Shown here: piece after piece, positions 20,990 through 32,999 of the stretch | How the letters are laid out: every line of letters starts with the position of its first letter | Numbering within the stretch: the first letter of the stretch is position 1 | Assembly (NCBI RefSeq): GCF_051622035.1 | Contig: NC_135357.1 | Span: 34,827,691-34,891,690 of the forward strand | Direction: 5' to 3' | Source of the DNA: Arctopsyche grandis | Taxonomy: Eukaryota; Arthropoda; Insecta; Trichoptera; Hydropsychidae | Length of the DNA stretch: 64,000 nt | Program-made: the position numbers and the translations under genes | The notes under the pieces: model-generated | Told to the model about the DNA's origin: nothing | The model's database searches: none | The model's input: the letters and a program-made list of their open reading frames with translations, nothing else

Positions 20990-21660
20990 TAACTTTATTT
21001 AATACTATTATTTATTTATTTATTATTATATAGCAAATTGCTAATGAATTATTTAACAATTAACAATTTTAGACTAAAACTAACAACTAAATATAACATA
21101 GTTAACAAAATTCAACAAAACTATAATATAATTAGTAACCCTAAAATAATATAATATAATTCCAAACATTTTATTAGACTTACATATATTCATAATTACA
21201 TCATCTTCCACAGAGGTATCCATTAACACCCCTCAAGAAAGCACCAATGTTACTAGCACCTCTAATACTCTCAGGAAGGGCATTATATCTTTGAACACCT
21301 CTATCTGTGGAAAACACCTGCAGTTTTGCTTTCTTAGCTCTACCTATAATTAATTTATTCCTATTTCTAGTTTTATAATTATGTATATCTCTATTTCTAA
21401 CTATGTGAATATGAAAATATTTGGGTAATCTAGCTTATATACAAATTTTAAAGTGCTTAATTTAAGACTATTTCTAATATCCAACCATTTCAATTCATCC
21501 TACACACTTCACTTCATCCTACACTACTCACATTAAAAATTGCACGCATTGCTCTATTCTGCACTTTCTGCAATTTATCAATGCACAATCCACTAAATAG
21601 ATTGAGCACTGTAGCTCAATATACATACAGTACAATACAATACAATAAAATTATATATTC
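20990..21660 (-). mobile_element. CR1/L2-like LINE, 3' part (minus strand)
   Basis: The reverse complement reads, with stops, KLQKVQNRAMRAIFNV near 21540-21590, then ...ELKWLDIRNSLKLSTLKF, and PEYLRC...VFHR-like residues. This is the C-terminal region of an L2/CR1-type reverse transcriptase followed by a 3' UTR. The upstream part continues at 22110-22320 across an inserted element. Confidence 0.65.
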
Positions 21661-21664
21661 ATAT

Positions 21665-22106
21665 TTTATTTTTTATACCTGCTGAGACTGAATGTGATAT
21701 TTTCCACCTTAGTGAGCGTAAATTGTCGGAAATTACTCTAACCCATTTATCTGGTAGTCTGCGCTCATCATTGTTTTCATGATTGATTGTGATTTATGAG
21801 TGAAATTTTGATTAACTCTCTTCCATTTGGGCCTTACAGGGTTGTTTTTTATTTGTAGTTGTTTCTTACATATTTATTGAAACTGGCTGTAGGTGCGAGG
21901 CATTCCTTATGTTATATTTTATTTGATATTTTTACTTTATCTGTTATTATTAAATGCTATTTTTTATGTTTATGTATGGATGTATTTATGTTTATGTTTA
22001 ATTGTTATTTTGTTTTTGTGTTATATTTTTTGACCATTGTGGCGCTTTAGGAATTCCTGTTATGCCACAATGGTCTGTTTAGAATAAATAAATAAATAAA
22101 TAAATA
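21665..22106 (+). mobile_element. LINE 3' end inserted into the minus-strand LINE
   Basis: From TGAATGTGATATTTTCCACC to an (AAATA)n tail at 22085-22106, this matches the terminal part of the LINE at 60430-61315 (shared CTGGTAGTCTGCGCTCATCA and TCTCTTCCATTTGGGCC). It splits the opposite-strand LINE. Confidence 0.7.
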
Positions 22107-22109
22107 AAT

Positions 22110-22320
22110 ACCTAATAAATTTATTATCCTACAAATTACACCAACTTTTTTTGCCATTTTTTTAATAATATAATCTGCGTGCACCTTAAAACTTAATTGA
22201 CAATCAAAATAAATGCCTAAATACTTAAGTGGGCTGTACACCCGAAACCTTAATTTTGTTACCGTTCCTTTCTTCGATATATATATTGAGTGTATGTATA
22301 TATTGAGTGAATGCGACAAA
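22110..22320 (-). pseudogene. LINE reverse transcriptase fragment, upstream part of the split copy
   Basis: A minus-strand frame contains [20 protein letters not shown] followed by IIKKMAKKVGVICRI. This is the YLGv..D..L.F..H...i..K..kk.g.l.R motif C-terminal to the catalytic core of LINE reverse transcriptases. The reading then runs into the inserted plus-strand element, so this and 20990-21660 are one interrupted copy. Confidence 0.75.
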
Positions 22321-22321
22321 A

Positions 22322-22448
<127 letters not shown>

Positions 22449-22959
22449 AGTGAATGCGACAGTTGCGCTTCGACCAGATAAAACGTATTTTAAATTGACA
22501 AAATCGAGGTTTCGTATTCTACTATTTTCACCTCCAAAACTGGACCAATTTAAAAAAAAAATCATCATCGGTATGAGAAAGATACTTTCTGTGCATCTAT
22601 CGGCGTATTTTTTTTTAAATCGACCGTTAAATAAGCACCGTTTCGTGGGTGTAAAAAAGAGGCGATTTTATAGATGTTTGGCGGCTCCTATGTCCTATAA
22701 AAAATAATTAATCAAAAAAATAAAACGATAGATGCACCCCAATGGTGGATATCCATAGCATATTAAAAAATAATTTCTCTAGTGCCATAATTGAGGAAGG
22801 GAGAAGTATAGTACGTTTGTATGGACAAGGTGCTGCTATCCAGCCCTCTTAATATTGTCTACTATCTATCTATTATACATATGTAGGTACATGAGTAGGT
22901 CTAAAGAAAAGGTCCGTTCAAATGCTACTCACTACGCAGGGTAACATTCTCTAGGAGGA

Positions 22960-23290
22960 CCGAATATTGGAATTTTATGTATGTAGATACATATTTGTGC
23001 AATCAATCACTGGTGTTACTGACTTCTTTTGCTATTTGTGTCCAACTCGTCGTTGGCAGTGGCGCATGTCGCAACTTCGACACATTTTAACGGGAGCGCA
23101 TGAGTTATTAGAAGCTCGTGCGGCCCAGTCTAGCATCGTCTTTATTAAGGCGAGCCATACGGACGTGCCGGACTTTTATCTCTTACGAGTTCATGTGCTC
23201 CTGTGATTATTTTGTCACCGTTTCGACCGGGAACTTGCCGTTGCAAACAGACAGACAGACAAGTCGCGTTTTTGTTCGGAGATAGACAGC
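22960..23290. other. Unassigned GC-richer stretch
   Basis: Contains imperfect inverted blocks (GGGAGCGCATGAGTT and GAGTTCATGTGCTCCT) and a CAGACAGACAGACA run. Possibly a decayed DNA transposon; no gene recognised. Confidence 0.3.
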
Positions 23291-23299
23291 TTGTTCGTT

Positions 23300-23990
23300 G
23301 GTAAATTGGTAAATTTGAGAATTTAATGTTAATTTGTTGTTTATTTACTGATATGATAACAGAATGCTTTTGCAAATATGATCACAGACGAAACTGATTT
23401 TGTATAATTTGCATGTTTAGATGCATCTTTTAACGTATGCAAAAGCTTATTCCGAAAACCAATACTAGAATCACATTTTATTTTCTTATGTACAAGAATT
23501 TTAAATATATTTTTTGAGCTCTTCTTTTTATTATGCTGTACATTAACATTATAATAATATAATACTACGATTGCTAGCAAAATTAAATTAAAGTTGTAAA
23601 ATAGAAAATGATCGGTAAATCAGTGGCTATTAAAATAAATATAAAAGATGTATTGTGAACATAATAAGAAGCATTTAAAAATTTAAAAAAAATATTTTTC
23701 TTATGTTCGTCTTTTTATTGAATGCCTTTATTTAGTGTGACATCCAAATTTTTACTTTATTTAGTTATGGTTCAATTTCTAATTCAGATTCAGTTTCTAT
23801 AATAAGTAATCGTAAAAGTCAAAAGTCATAACTGATTTCACACAGTTCCAAGTGATCAAAGCAAGAGTGCTTGTAAAAATTGGTTTTTCTATGAAAATAA
23901 CAATAACAAAACCCTCTGTCTCGATCCTAATCTAATATCTAGTCCAAAGTTATGACTAGATATTAGATTAGGATTAGGATTAGATATTAG
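23300..23990. other. AT-rich spacer
   Basis: No gene. The 3' end contains short TAGATATTAGATTAGGATTA-type local duplications just before the MITE array. Confidence 0.4.
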
Positions 23991-24005
23991 ATTATGACTC
24001 ATAAC

Positions 24006-24705
24006 TAGAGGTAGGATAGTCACAGTGCTATCCATTGTTCCATTGTTGTAAATCCTTTGTAAAAAAGGTTCGGCAAACCTTTAACAATGCATTTACAACC
24101 TTTGAACAATACGCGGCACCTTCTGGGTCCGGCGACTAGTCATAACTAATGCCCGGACCCAGAGGGTGCCGCGTATTGTTCAATTGTTGTAAATGCATTG
24201 TTAAAGGTTCGCCGAACTTTTTTTTTTTGGACTCTAGCTTTGTAACTAGAGCTAAACCGCCCCGATTCCTGGAAAAAGCAAGGTGTCTATCCGCAGTCTA
24301 CTCATAACTAGAGGCCGGAATCTGAAGGGGCTGTTTATTGTTCAATGATTGTAAATGCATTGTTAAAGGTTTGCCGAACCTTTTTTACAAAGGATTTACA
24401 ACAATTGAACAATAGGCGGCACGTTTCCGGCCCCTTCAGATTCCGGCCTCTACTCATAACTAGAGGTAGGATAGTCACAGTGCTATCCATTGTTCGGCAA
24501 ACCTTTAACAATGCATTTACAACCTTTGAACAATACACGGCCCCCTCAGGCTCCGGTGACTACTCATAACTAAGGATAGGCGCTCGAGTGCTATTTCCCA
24601 AGAAAGAGGGCTTACCTATTGTCAACCTTTTTTTTCTTGTCTCTAGCTTTGTAAGACAATAGAAATTGACAATAGGCAACCCCTCTTTCCTGGGTTTTGT
24701 GCCTA
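24006..24705. mobile_element. Array of five stacked hAT-type fold-back MITEs
   Basis: Elements at 24006-24138, 24147-24300, 24309-24452, 24461-24562 and about 24571-24705 are separated by one octamer each: CTCATAAC (23998), GTCATAAC (24139), then CTCATAAC (24301, 24453, 24563). The third is symmetrical, with perfect arms AGAGGCCGGAATCTGAAGGG and its inverse. The first, second and fourth have two unlike arms. The cores are either GTTAAAGGTT(T/C)GCCGAAC or GACTCTAGCTTTGTAA. The right edge of the fifth is approximate because its flanking octamer is not preserved. Confidence 0.85.
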
Positions 24706-24899
24706 AAACATAAGGCTCATATTTGCAAAATATTACCACTAATAATAATAAATATTACACATGTATAAATTTAACAGTAGAAAACATAGCGAAGTATATT
24801 TAAAATAAAAGAAATAAATCGTAGCGTGCATTAATTCTATATATGTACTTACTTACACATCAATTTAAATTTGTTTAAAAGTGCCGCCCCACAAGTAAA

Positions 24900-25045
24900 A
24901 GCATGCAAAAGTAAAAAAAAGTTATCGAACATTAAAACGAACCAAAAAGGAATAATTTGGATTATCTATCTGTGCTTTTCAATCATCCGTGCCGTACTCC
25001 CTTCCCAATCATTAGCCCGAATAATCAGAAGTACACTACATATAT
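24900..25045. mobile_element. pogo/Tigger-like end fragment
   Basis: AATCATCCGTGCCGTACTCC...CGAATAATCAGAAGTACACT resembles the right end of the remnant at 5215-6345 (AATTATCCGTGCCACCCTTC). No transposase. Confidence 0.4.
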
Positions 25046-25139
25046 GTACATATTTTTTATCCCCGATTACTGGTGGATCAACGATAAACGAAACATGGTC
25101 TGAGTTTTGGGGTAGGTAAATTTTAGCATATGGAATAAT

Positions 25140-25440
25140 TGGTATCGGATGCGAAGCAAGGTGACGAAATGCGGCGCTTTTGGCGCATCGGTGTGCAAAA
25201 AGTGCGGATCCTCGGGCAGATAAGTAATTTGGACGGTGCGCGGTGGGTAAATTAACGGCGGCTGCAGTCGGCGGCTGGTTTGAGGTATTCCTAGTGTGCG
25301 CGTTGAGTTCGGTTGAGTTGAGTCGGTTGTGTGAGTTGAGTCGGTCGAGTGTGAGTGTGTGAAGCGCTAATGAGCGCCAGGCAGCTGCGCGTGGCCTCCG
25401 CTGACTCACGTGCCGGCGCGGGACATTGCCCACTACATAC
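25140..25440 (-). promoter_or_regulatory. CpG-rich island, promoter candidate
   Basis: Complex GC-rich sequence with an AP-1 site overlapping an E-box (CACGTGAGTCAG on the minus strand), a run of GAGTTGAGTCGGTTG-like repeats and GCGGCTGCAGTCGGCGGC. A 155-residue minus-strand frame through it is Arg/Ala/His-rich and resembles no family. Confidence 0.3.
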
Positions 25441-25597
25441 TCGCTACAAACTCACACATCACCCATATTTAACGTGTTTTCGAATAAATTACAACATGAA
25501 TAATACATAAGTATATCTGTGTTGTATTTATTCCTGCTTTTGTGCCGACATAAGATGTTATACGCTCCAATGTGAACATGCCAAAGTCCCATGACAG

Positions 25598-26171
25598 TAG
25601 GGCTGCCAGATTTATTGATAGCCAAACCGGGACATTTTAATTGTACCCTCCCCCCCACATACCATCCGAAATCGTATTTGTTGATTTGTTATGAAATTTT
25701 TTTAACATTTTACAAAAAATTTGAGCTCTGTGACCTTTTAATCTTATAAAATAAATCAATAATTAAAGAAGGTACATAGACACAGATATTAAAATGATAA
25801 AAACCTTTGTAAAAAGCGTAAACATAACATTTTAGATCCTTCCTTTTGTATACAAGTATTTCCTTTCTTTTTTCCAATTTATTTAGTTATTATTATTTGA
25901 ATATTAAATGAAATTAATTATATATTGCCTAAGAATATTGAGAAAAATTTTGATTTTCTCAATCTTGCTTTTTTCATCTTGGAGATTGAGATTCGTGCAT
26001 TTTTTTGCAGTTTCATAACTGTGGGGGGTCGGTATTTCTGAACACTGAGAGGTCAATAAGCAGCTATCGAAAACCGGGATATTTGGCTGTCACGAAAGGT
26101 CTTTTCGGGACCCCGGATCAAAGGCGTGAAACCGAGACAATCCCGGAAAACCAGGACGTCTGGCAGCCCTA
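25598..26171. mobile_element. hAT-like MITE with TAGGGCTGCCAGA ends
   Basis: The left end TAGGGCTGCCAGA is exactly inverted at the right end TCTGGCAGCCCTA. The 574 bp interior is non-coding, with CCGGGA(C/T)AT blocks near both ends. The 8 bp flanks (CATGACAG and CAGGATAG) match only partly, so the superfamily call is tentative. Confidence 0.6.
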
Positions 26172-26279
26172 CAGGATAGGTCACCCTAAATCGACACTAT
26201 GGCTGATTGTGTATATATCCAAACATATTGTACAATGTTGGTATACACTATACAGATATTGATCAAAAACCACGATCAT

Positions 26280-26635
26280 AACCAGCAGCATAGACTAATG
26301 ATTAACATATCTTGCTATGGTCAGTGTTGTTATGACGGATAGCCAAGGTGCCGCTCATTGTTCCATTGTTGTAAATGCTTTGTAAAAAAGGTTCGGCAAA
26401 CCTTTAACAATGCATTTACAACATTTGAACAATAAATGGCACCTTGGATATCCGGGCTCTAGTTATGAGTCACTTGCTGTTCGAGTTGCTTGCTACTGGC
26501 CAGACCTTGGTTTGTAACCAGGTCGGTCGTTTCTTATCATAATTTGCCAATTTTTCTGATTTTCATTGAAACGATTCCTGCAAAATCCGAAATTTGTGAG
26601 CTGATAATTTAAATCAAGCTAATGTCTCCAATATA
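26280..26635 (+). repeat. tRNA-derived SINE (copy 2), split by a MITE
   Basis: The head ACCAGCAGCATAGACTAATG at 26281 and the body (GGCCAGACCTTGGTTTGTAA, TTTGCCAATTTTTCTGATTT, GAAACGATTCCTGCAAAA) belong to one SINE. It is interrupted at 26337-26461. Confidence 0.75.
26337..26461. mobile_element. hAT-type fold-back MITE inside the SINE
   Basis: Flanks GTTATGAC and GTTATGAG (7 of 8). Arms carry CCAAGGTGCC and GGCACCTTGG, around the core GGTTCGGCAAACCTTTAAC. It sits inside a SINE copy, so it is younger than that SINE. Confidence 0.8.
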
Positions 26636-26984
26636 AGCTAGAGAAATCTAATCATTAAAAATTACTTTGACGTCATGTGTGAGGTCAAAGCGATGGTGGC
26701 TATGTAGCTATTCAAACACGGCTTTATACCGTCTCTTTGCAGGTTAAACAATTGAACAGTGGTAGGAGTTACGTTTTTGACTCTCATCTAATAAACGTTT
26801 TTAATTCATTACTAGATTATTCATATATCTATTTTTAACTATGTAGGTACGGAAAAATAATTGCACTTTTACACCCGCTTTATGTATGTATGTATGTATT
26901 TTGAAGTTTATTTATACACAATGAAAAAATAATAATGCTCTGGGAAAGCGGGCAGATTAATTCGACACAGCTTTTGATCACTAG

Positions 26985-27105
26985 TCTGAGGCGGTCGATG
27001 GATGCTTTTCAAATAACATTAGACCGCTCCATTTTCCTAAGAATTTTCCTAAAAAAGTGAACAATTTTTTGTGCGAAAATCATCCATCGAACGCCGATCA
27101 TTGTT
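26985..27105. mobile_element. Small TIR element, TCGATGGATG family (copy 1)
   Basis: GGCGGTCGATGGATGCTTTT on the left and ATCATCCATCGAACGCC on the right are inverted repeats around ~85 bp of AT-rich DNA. A second copy lies at 63438-63582. Confidence 0.6.
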
Positions 27106-27339
27106 GCCCAGCGTTAAAAATTTTTTTTCGAAATGATTTAAAAACCAATAATCGTTCATGATCATACTGTGAAGGGTCACGACGCGTCCGCTGCGTCATT
27201 TTCGGATGCATTATGATATGTGCCGCATTGTATGCACATCGGGGAGGGATGCATGTGCACAAACACACGTGCACGACGGAACAAACAGACCTCGGGTCAA
27301 ATTCACTTTTACAAAACGCATCCAAAACACATTTTTTGG

Positions 27340-27740
27340 TATTAGCGATTTTTTAACCTCGGTGTAGCCAGTCGGTGGTTGTTGGGCATACGCGCACGCA
27401 GAGCCGTCCGTCCGGTCGACGGGGCGCATTTGTAAAGGGATTTTGTCGGGGATTTGGTGGGTCTGAATCCCTCCTCCCAGACTCCTTTTCCCCTTCATTT
27501 GGTACCCTGGGTCCCCCTCGTACCCCGGGCCCCAGGACAATCGCTTTATTGCTGCGGGCCAGCTCTCCCATACATATTCATGTGGGCCGAGCGGACCGTT
27601 GCCCGGCCGTTAACATCGCCTCGACCCTCACACGTCCGTTTTTACCTTTTTTTTGGTTTTTTAATTCTATGGGGCTCAAATCTGCTTTGTCCAAATTCGC
27701 CCGTGATCTACTGATGTGGGTGAGGTGACCGTTGTGGGCC
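27340..27740. promoter_or_regulatory. GC-richer island, candidate regulatory DNA
   Basis: About 400 bp of complex sequence (CCGTCCGGTCGACGGGGCG, CCCCGGGCCCCAGGAC) with a CTTTGTCC SOX/TCF-like core. Frames are open on both strands but Pro/Gly-rich and unrecognised. Confidence 0.28.
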
Positions 27741-27779
27741 GGTCGACGTTATTGTAGGCATTTAATGACGACGTGAGTT

Positions 27780-30530
27780 CATCAAGTATGTATAGTCGAA
27801 CTTGGCTCGTCAGCATAAACCACAAAATTTCATAATGGACGAACAGAAAACACATCGATAAAATAATTAGGAAATTTTAAATCATCGGCAAGGATAATCT
27901 TCATGAAAGAACTGGAAAAGATAATCTTTATGAAAGAAAGCCTGAATGCGGTAGAGCTTTGCGTCATCGTTTACTTTTCCAACCTATGTATTGCTGCGAA
28001 AACGTCTGCTTTCAATAACTCGTCTCTTGTAAAGACTGTCCGGTTCCTTAATGTAATAGATGAACATTTGGACCTGTTTGATTGTCATGTTGATGAACTG
28101 GTCAGTTTCATGAGATTCAACATGAGTCTATTTTTGAATGAGATGAATAATTGCCAAAAAAACATAATTATTTTTCACCATCGTACTGGTGGATTTGATT
28201 TGAATGTACATATATTGTTGACCAAATCGCGCAAAATTACTAAATTTCAAAACGATCGGACGTATGTAGGAAAGAGCGAAGTGAAATATAGAATAGGCTA
28301 GTAAAAATCCACTTTTCTTATTGTTTTTAGTTTAATTTAATTAAACTTATTAAATTTTGTTCAATTTTTAATTTTTAAATTTTTATTTTCTTCTTTATTT
28401 TTTTTCTTTAAATATTTTGGGAAGCATGTGAATGTTGTTAAATAAAATGAAATGCGTTTTATATATTTTATATGCATGTATGTTTATATAAAATGTGTAT
28501 TGTTTATGTATTCTCTGGTGAAGACACTTTGGTATGTTTATTAAAATAAAAATAAAAATAAATAAATTATATGTAACTTCACATACAATATGTAGCTATC
28601 TATCACTTGTATTAGAATTCGAAATTTCCCTTATTGTTTTTAATATAAAACCAATTATAGATGAAACTACATATATATGTATGTACATACATTTGTATGT
28701 AGAAAGCATTTTACTATCAACTATCAACACGTTGTGAAGTCTAATGATTGAGTTGTCGAACATATTATAATTTGGCATATGTGAGTTCCCCTTTCAAGAT
28801 TAGATAGATAGGAATTTTGATTATTGATTTACATATGTATATAGCTGAAAATGCGAAATGTAAAGTTCAAAAAAATGGATTCAACTAAAATAAAAGGTTT
28901 TAATCATCTGACGGTTCCACTTACGGTTTGATATTGTTACGAATTAAACTTTCAAAATTAAATAAAATATTCTTAAAAATTTGTAAATATACAGAAATAA
29001 TATTATAAAACAATTTATTGTACATACGTTAGTGATTAACATGGTAAAGTTTATTTTAAAATAATCCAGTACTTTGCCATCTAGTGATGTATCTTCGAAC
29101 TAAAATATGCTTTTACAATATTCCCCAAGGAAGTGCTGAAATTGTACCCAAATTTTGCAAGATGGCTTTGTTTGGAAACGCACTCTAAAAATAAAATATA
29201 TCCAAAGATTATTTTCAGCAGAATATATGCATTTTTAATGAATAAACTTGATATGGGAACAATTTATAAGTTTTAAAAATATATACGAAATTTTGGTTGT
29301 ACGGTTTGGTTCGATTTAGGTTTGGCTACCTTTTTTAAAAAAACGTTGCGGCATGCAACTCGAACATATCAGGAGCACATCCCTTCAAAGTTTATATAAT
29401 AGGACGTCATGCAATAGGAAAAGATTTTCACAATTTGCCATTTATCGAGACTCTTTCTCTATGTACTCAAAAGTCTGTACATCACCAAAAATAACCTTCG
29501 AAAAGCCCAATATTTGAGCCCAAGTCCAAGTCACGTGCTTACACACGGCAAAAATATTCTTGGACACTTGACTAGTCGAAGAACACTCAATGGAAAAATA
29601 ATTAATATGACCAAATTTTGACGGTTGACGTCGCAACGCCACTGCTATTCCACCAGGATTGCAGAATGTTGTAAAGAATAACCTTGAAATCGATGATAGC
29701 TTTGGTTAGATATGTTGCAAAGAAGAATAACATGCTGAAGCAGGTGATGAATGAATGAATGAATGTGTGCGCAATGCATTGTATGTAGTTGAATTTGTTA
29801 AGCTCGACTTACATCTACCTACATATATAGTGTTTTAGTAGTGAGGAATGAAGTGAGAAGTGAGATCCTATGTACTTACATATATTTGATTATTAAAATG
29901 TAGTTTCATTTAATCAAATACTAAAAAATACTGTCAAGATATAATGGATAATGAATCATATCGAAAAAATACTCAATTGAGTCATAGCAACGTTAGAGGT
30001 ATCCCCAATCCTTTGTTGTGACCAAAAAACTTCCAATTAGTGACCGCTGTGACCTGAAAAGTTACAGTACTTGTAATAGAAATTATTTATATTATACCCC
30101 AATATTTTTTCCTAAATCGAAAGTAGTACTTTTAATTTAAAGAATCAGGGTTTTTTATGTGTTTCTAAAAAATCCTTTAATTTATTGAACTGAAATTTTA
30201 CCAAGTTATGTATAAAAGTTGGTAAGCATCCGTCAACCAGAAGTGGCAGTGTACTCTTGTTCAATTTTTTCGGTACAAAATATTTGTAAAAAACTAATCA
30301 ATGAATCAAAGCGATGTTTTTTACTTTATTTAATTACATTTTCGGATGTGTTTTATTTAATCTTAGAAATTTATGGATGCGAACCGAAAATTTAAAGAAG
30401 GAGTAGCTAAACTCTCAAAATTAGTACGCCAATATGGGAGTATTTTTAGCGTGAAACATCGGGAGAGTTTGCAAAATGCAATTGAACGTTTTTGAAATAT
30501 TAAAACATGCAATTGAACTTTTTTTTCTTA
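27780..30530. other. AT-rich region with no supported gene
   Basis: A 132-codon plus-strand frame at 27903-28301 shows no domain, and its second half (about 28165-28265) is a copy of a dispersed non-coding repeat also found inverted at 50852-50952 and 53910-54020. The remainder is AT-rich spacer with TACATATATGTATGTACATA microsatellites near 28670-28695. Confidence 0.5.
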
Positions 30531-30537
30531 TACATTT

Positions 30538-30630
30538 GAAATACCGGTGCTAGCACCGGGATCCCGGGATCGGCAATTCCCAGCACCGCAATCCCGGTGC
30601 TGAAGTAACCTTCCGGGATTCGAAGCACTA
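30538..30630. repeat. GC-rich palindrome cluster (CCGGTGCTAGCACCGG)
   Basis: In AT-rich DNA, ~90 bp contain the perfect palindrome CCGGTGCTAGCACCGG, then GGGATCCCGGGATCGG, CCCAGCACCGCAATCCCGG and CCGGGATTCGAAGC. Such CCCGGGAT-rich short palindromes often form transposon termini. No partner end identified. Confidence 0.6.
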
Positions 30631-30639
30631 CTTCCAATG

Positions 30640-32155
30640 AGTTGCTTGTTGTGGAATAGTGGCATGCTCCATACAACTGAATACATTTGATCTAGTCGCG
30701 CAACTTAGTCACCCGTTGTGGCCGGGTTCTAGAAACTTAGGGTACCTTGGAAAAAAACTGTGACATGGAAATGAAAAAATCGATATCGAAGAGACTTATT
30801 TTATACTCTTTCAATCAAGATGTATTAATACGGAGCGTGTGTAAACCGAGCATTACAATAGTTTACGTTTTGTACGTTATTCAGCATCTTCACCGTTTAT
30901 GTTATCCCGGTAAAAACGTCGCGTACGATTTGCGTACAGAACGGTGTACTACTTAATAAATGTAATAAATTTTTGATCATATCATAAAGAAATTATTTTG
31001 ATCACACAAAACAAAACATTTCATGAAAAAAAAGAATCAAAGCTTTAAAAACCAAATAAATTTGTTGTTCCAATCAAAGATGCAATTTTTGCTCAAGTAT
31101 TGGAGAACCCCACAAATTTTGTCAATCCCTTTTATTATTTTGCTATACCTTGGAAATGTGATAATGGGGATGGGGTTAATTAGTACATATACTGTTATAA
31201 TTTATAAATGTTATAATCTGGTTTAAGAATTATCGGAAAATCAACTTCCAATTACTCTTGTACTATTACATAATTTTGGTTTTTTTTCTTTTGAAAAACA
31301 TTTGTTTGTTTGAGTTTTATATTCTTTCGAGAACATACCTACAGTCCTATAATGAGCCCTTAAAAATCCATAAAAAGAGCTATATAAAAAAATACAGATG
31401 TGCGGGTAAAAATAAAGGCGATCTGGCAAATTGTCATTTGAACAGAACTGTCAATTGAATCAGAACACATTGGTACCAATTTTGGACAGCAATGAACTTT
31501 GGGGACAAGGCGACTTTCTTAAGCCAGCTTTAAATTGACGTATTTTAATATTATTTTATCAACATAAAACAATAATGTTATCGAAATATGAAACTGCAAT
31601 GTGCATCTTTTATTTGTTCAAATATTGGAACATGTGAAAATGGGGTCATATTAAAAGAACTGGCCGCATACGATTCCCAATAACTTCGGCACTTATGGCC
31701 AAACGAAATGGCAGACATTGTAACTCCACGGTAAGCTAGAATCACCAGGAGCTCAGAGACACGTATAGTAATTTTAACAGATGCCAGTACAATTAACATG
31801 TGTGTACATTTGTATATGCGATTGCTTAATACATATCTACATACAATGTGTATATGCATCATGCGCTATCAACTTACATATATTGGAATTGAAGCCTGGT
31901 GGAACTTATCGTGAGAAATCTCAATTAAACTTATAGGACATGAAATTAAAAGTCTGAAATAAGGATGGAATAAACATAGAAAGCGATAAGAGATAGATAT
32001 GAGTTCAGTCTGCAACTCACAGGATGGCCATGTCGTAGGATCCCTACAATAGGTTTGATTTATGTACATCTATACAGTAAATCTGCAATACATATATCTA
32101 GTAAAATATATTATACATATAATAGTATGAAATGATAGTGATTAAATAACTTTAT
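30640..32155. other. Gene-free stretch
   Basis: Only short unconserved frames; no repeat family recognised. Confidence 0.4.
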
Positions 32156-32159
32156 TAAG

Positions 32160-32480
32160 TACTAGTATTTTTACCCGGCTTCACTCGGTATTTGTAATAT
32201 AAACCGCTTAAACATGGCCAATCTAATAGTAAACATTTTATTAAATGTAGTGAAAATGCTACCAAGGAATCTGCTTCAAAGTATAAAGTTGTGTTTAAAT
32301 ACTGTTTTGCTATACCTATTGTAATGAGCAAATTGATCAATAAACTAATACTAAAACGTTTTTATCTTTATTTATTTTATACTAGTGGTTTTACTCGGTA
32401 TTTGTAATATAAACCGCTTAAACATGGCCAATCTACCAGTAAACATTTTATTAAATTTATTTGAATAGTTTTATTTTATT
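32160..32480 (-). mobile_element. Two Helitron-type 3' ends in tandem
   Basis: On the minus strand, two copies of the same tail (TTTGCCATGTTTAAGCGG-like, ATATTACAAATACCGAGTGA, ending in CTAGT) end at about 32161 and 32381. They match the tail at 20910-20970. This arrangement suggests a tandem or end-to-end Helitron insertion. Confidence 0.5.
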
Positions 32481-32649
32481 TAAATGTATGTGAATATTCA
32501 TTTGTTTTTTTATTAAATTTAACGACACGGATTTTACGAACCAAACGAATATACATACGTACATACATACATACAAAGTTTATTCCGAAATTATATATTA
32601 GATTGATAACTAAAATGATGGATTGAACTTCATATCCACCAATTGTGCA

Positions 32650-32991
32650 TACTGGTTGTTTTTTGTTCATTGTTCGCCGTGATTTGTTCATTTTTATGAT
32701 TAACCTTTTTTTGTATGCTCTCTAGCTTTGTAGTTTGCCCTGTTGCCTGGAGAATATACCCAAAACGCCCTGTTTCCTGGAAAAAGTACGCTTCCGGTCC
32801 TACCTATAGTTATCACTAAAGAGCGGACCAACTTTGCGCCGTTCTATGTTCATTGTACACCGTGCTTTGTTCATTTTTATGATAAATCTTTTTTTTTATG
32901 CTCTCTACCTTTGTAGTTTGCCCTGTTTCCTGGAAAATAGACCCAAAACGCCCTGTTTACTGAAAAAAGCACGCTTCCGGTCCTACCTCTA
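32650..32991. mobile_element. Two stacked hAT-type fold-back MITEs
   Basis: An element ending at 32808 (left end eroded) and a complete one at 32817-32991 share the octamer GTTATCAC (32809-32816; again at 32992-32999). Both contain GCTCTCTA(G/C)CTTTGTAGTT, GCCCTGTT-CCTGGA modules and CGCTTCCGGTCCTACCT at the right arm. Confidence 0.8.
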
Positions 32992-32999
32992 GTTATCAC

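Noticed and set aside
25140..25440. 155-codon minus-strand frame
   Set aside because: Runs across a CpG island, Arg/Ala/His-rich, no family signature, overlaps repeat-like GAGTTGAGTCGG runs.
27903..28301. 132-codon plus-strand frame
   Set aside because: No recognisable domain, and its second half is a dispersed non-coding repeat found at 50.9 and 53.9 kb.
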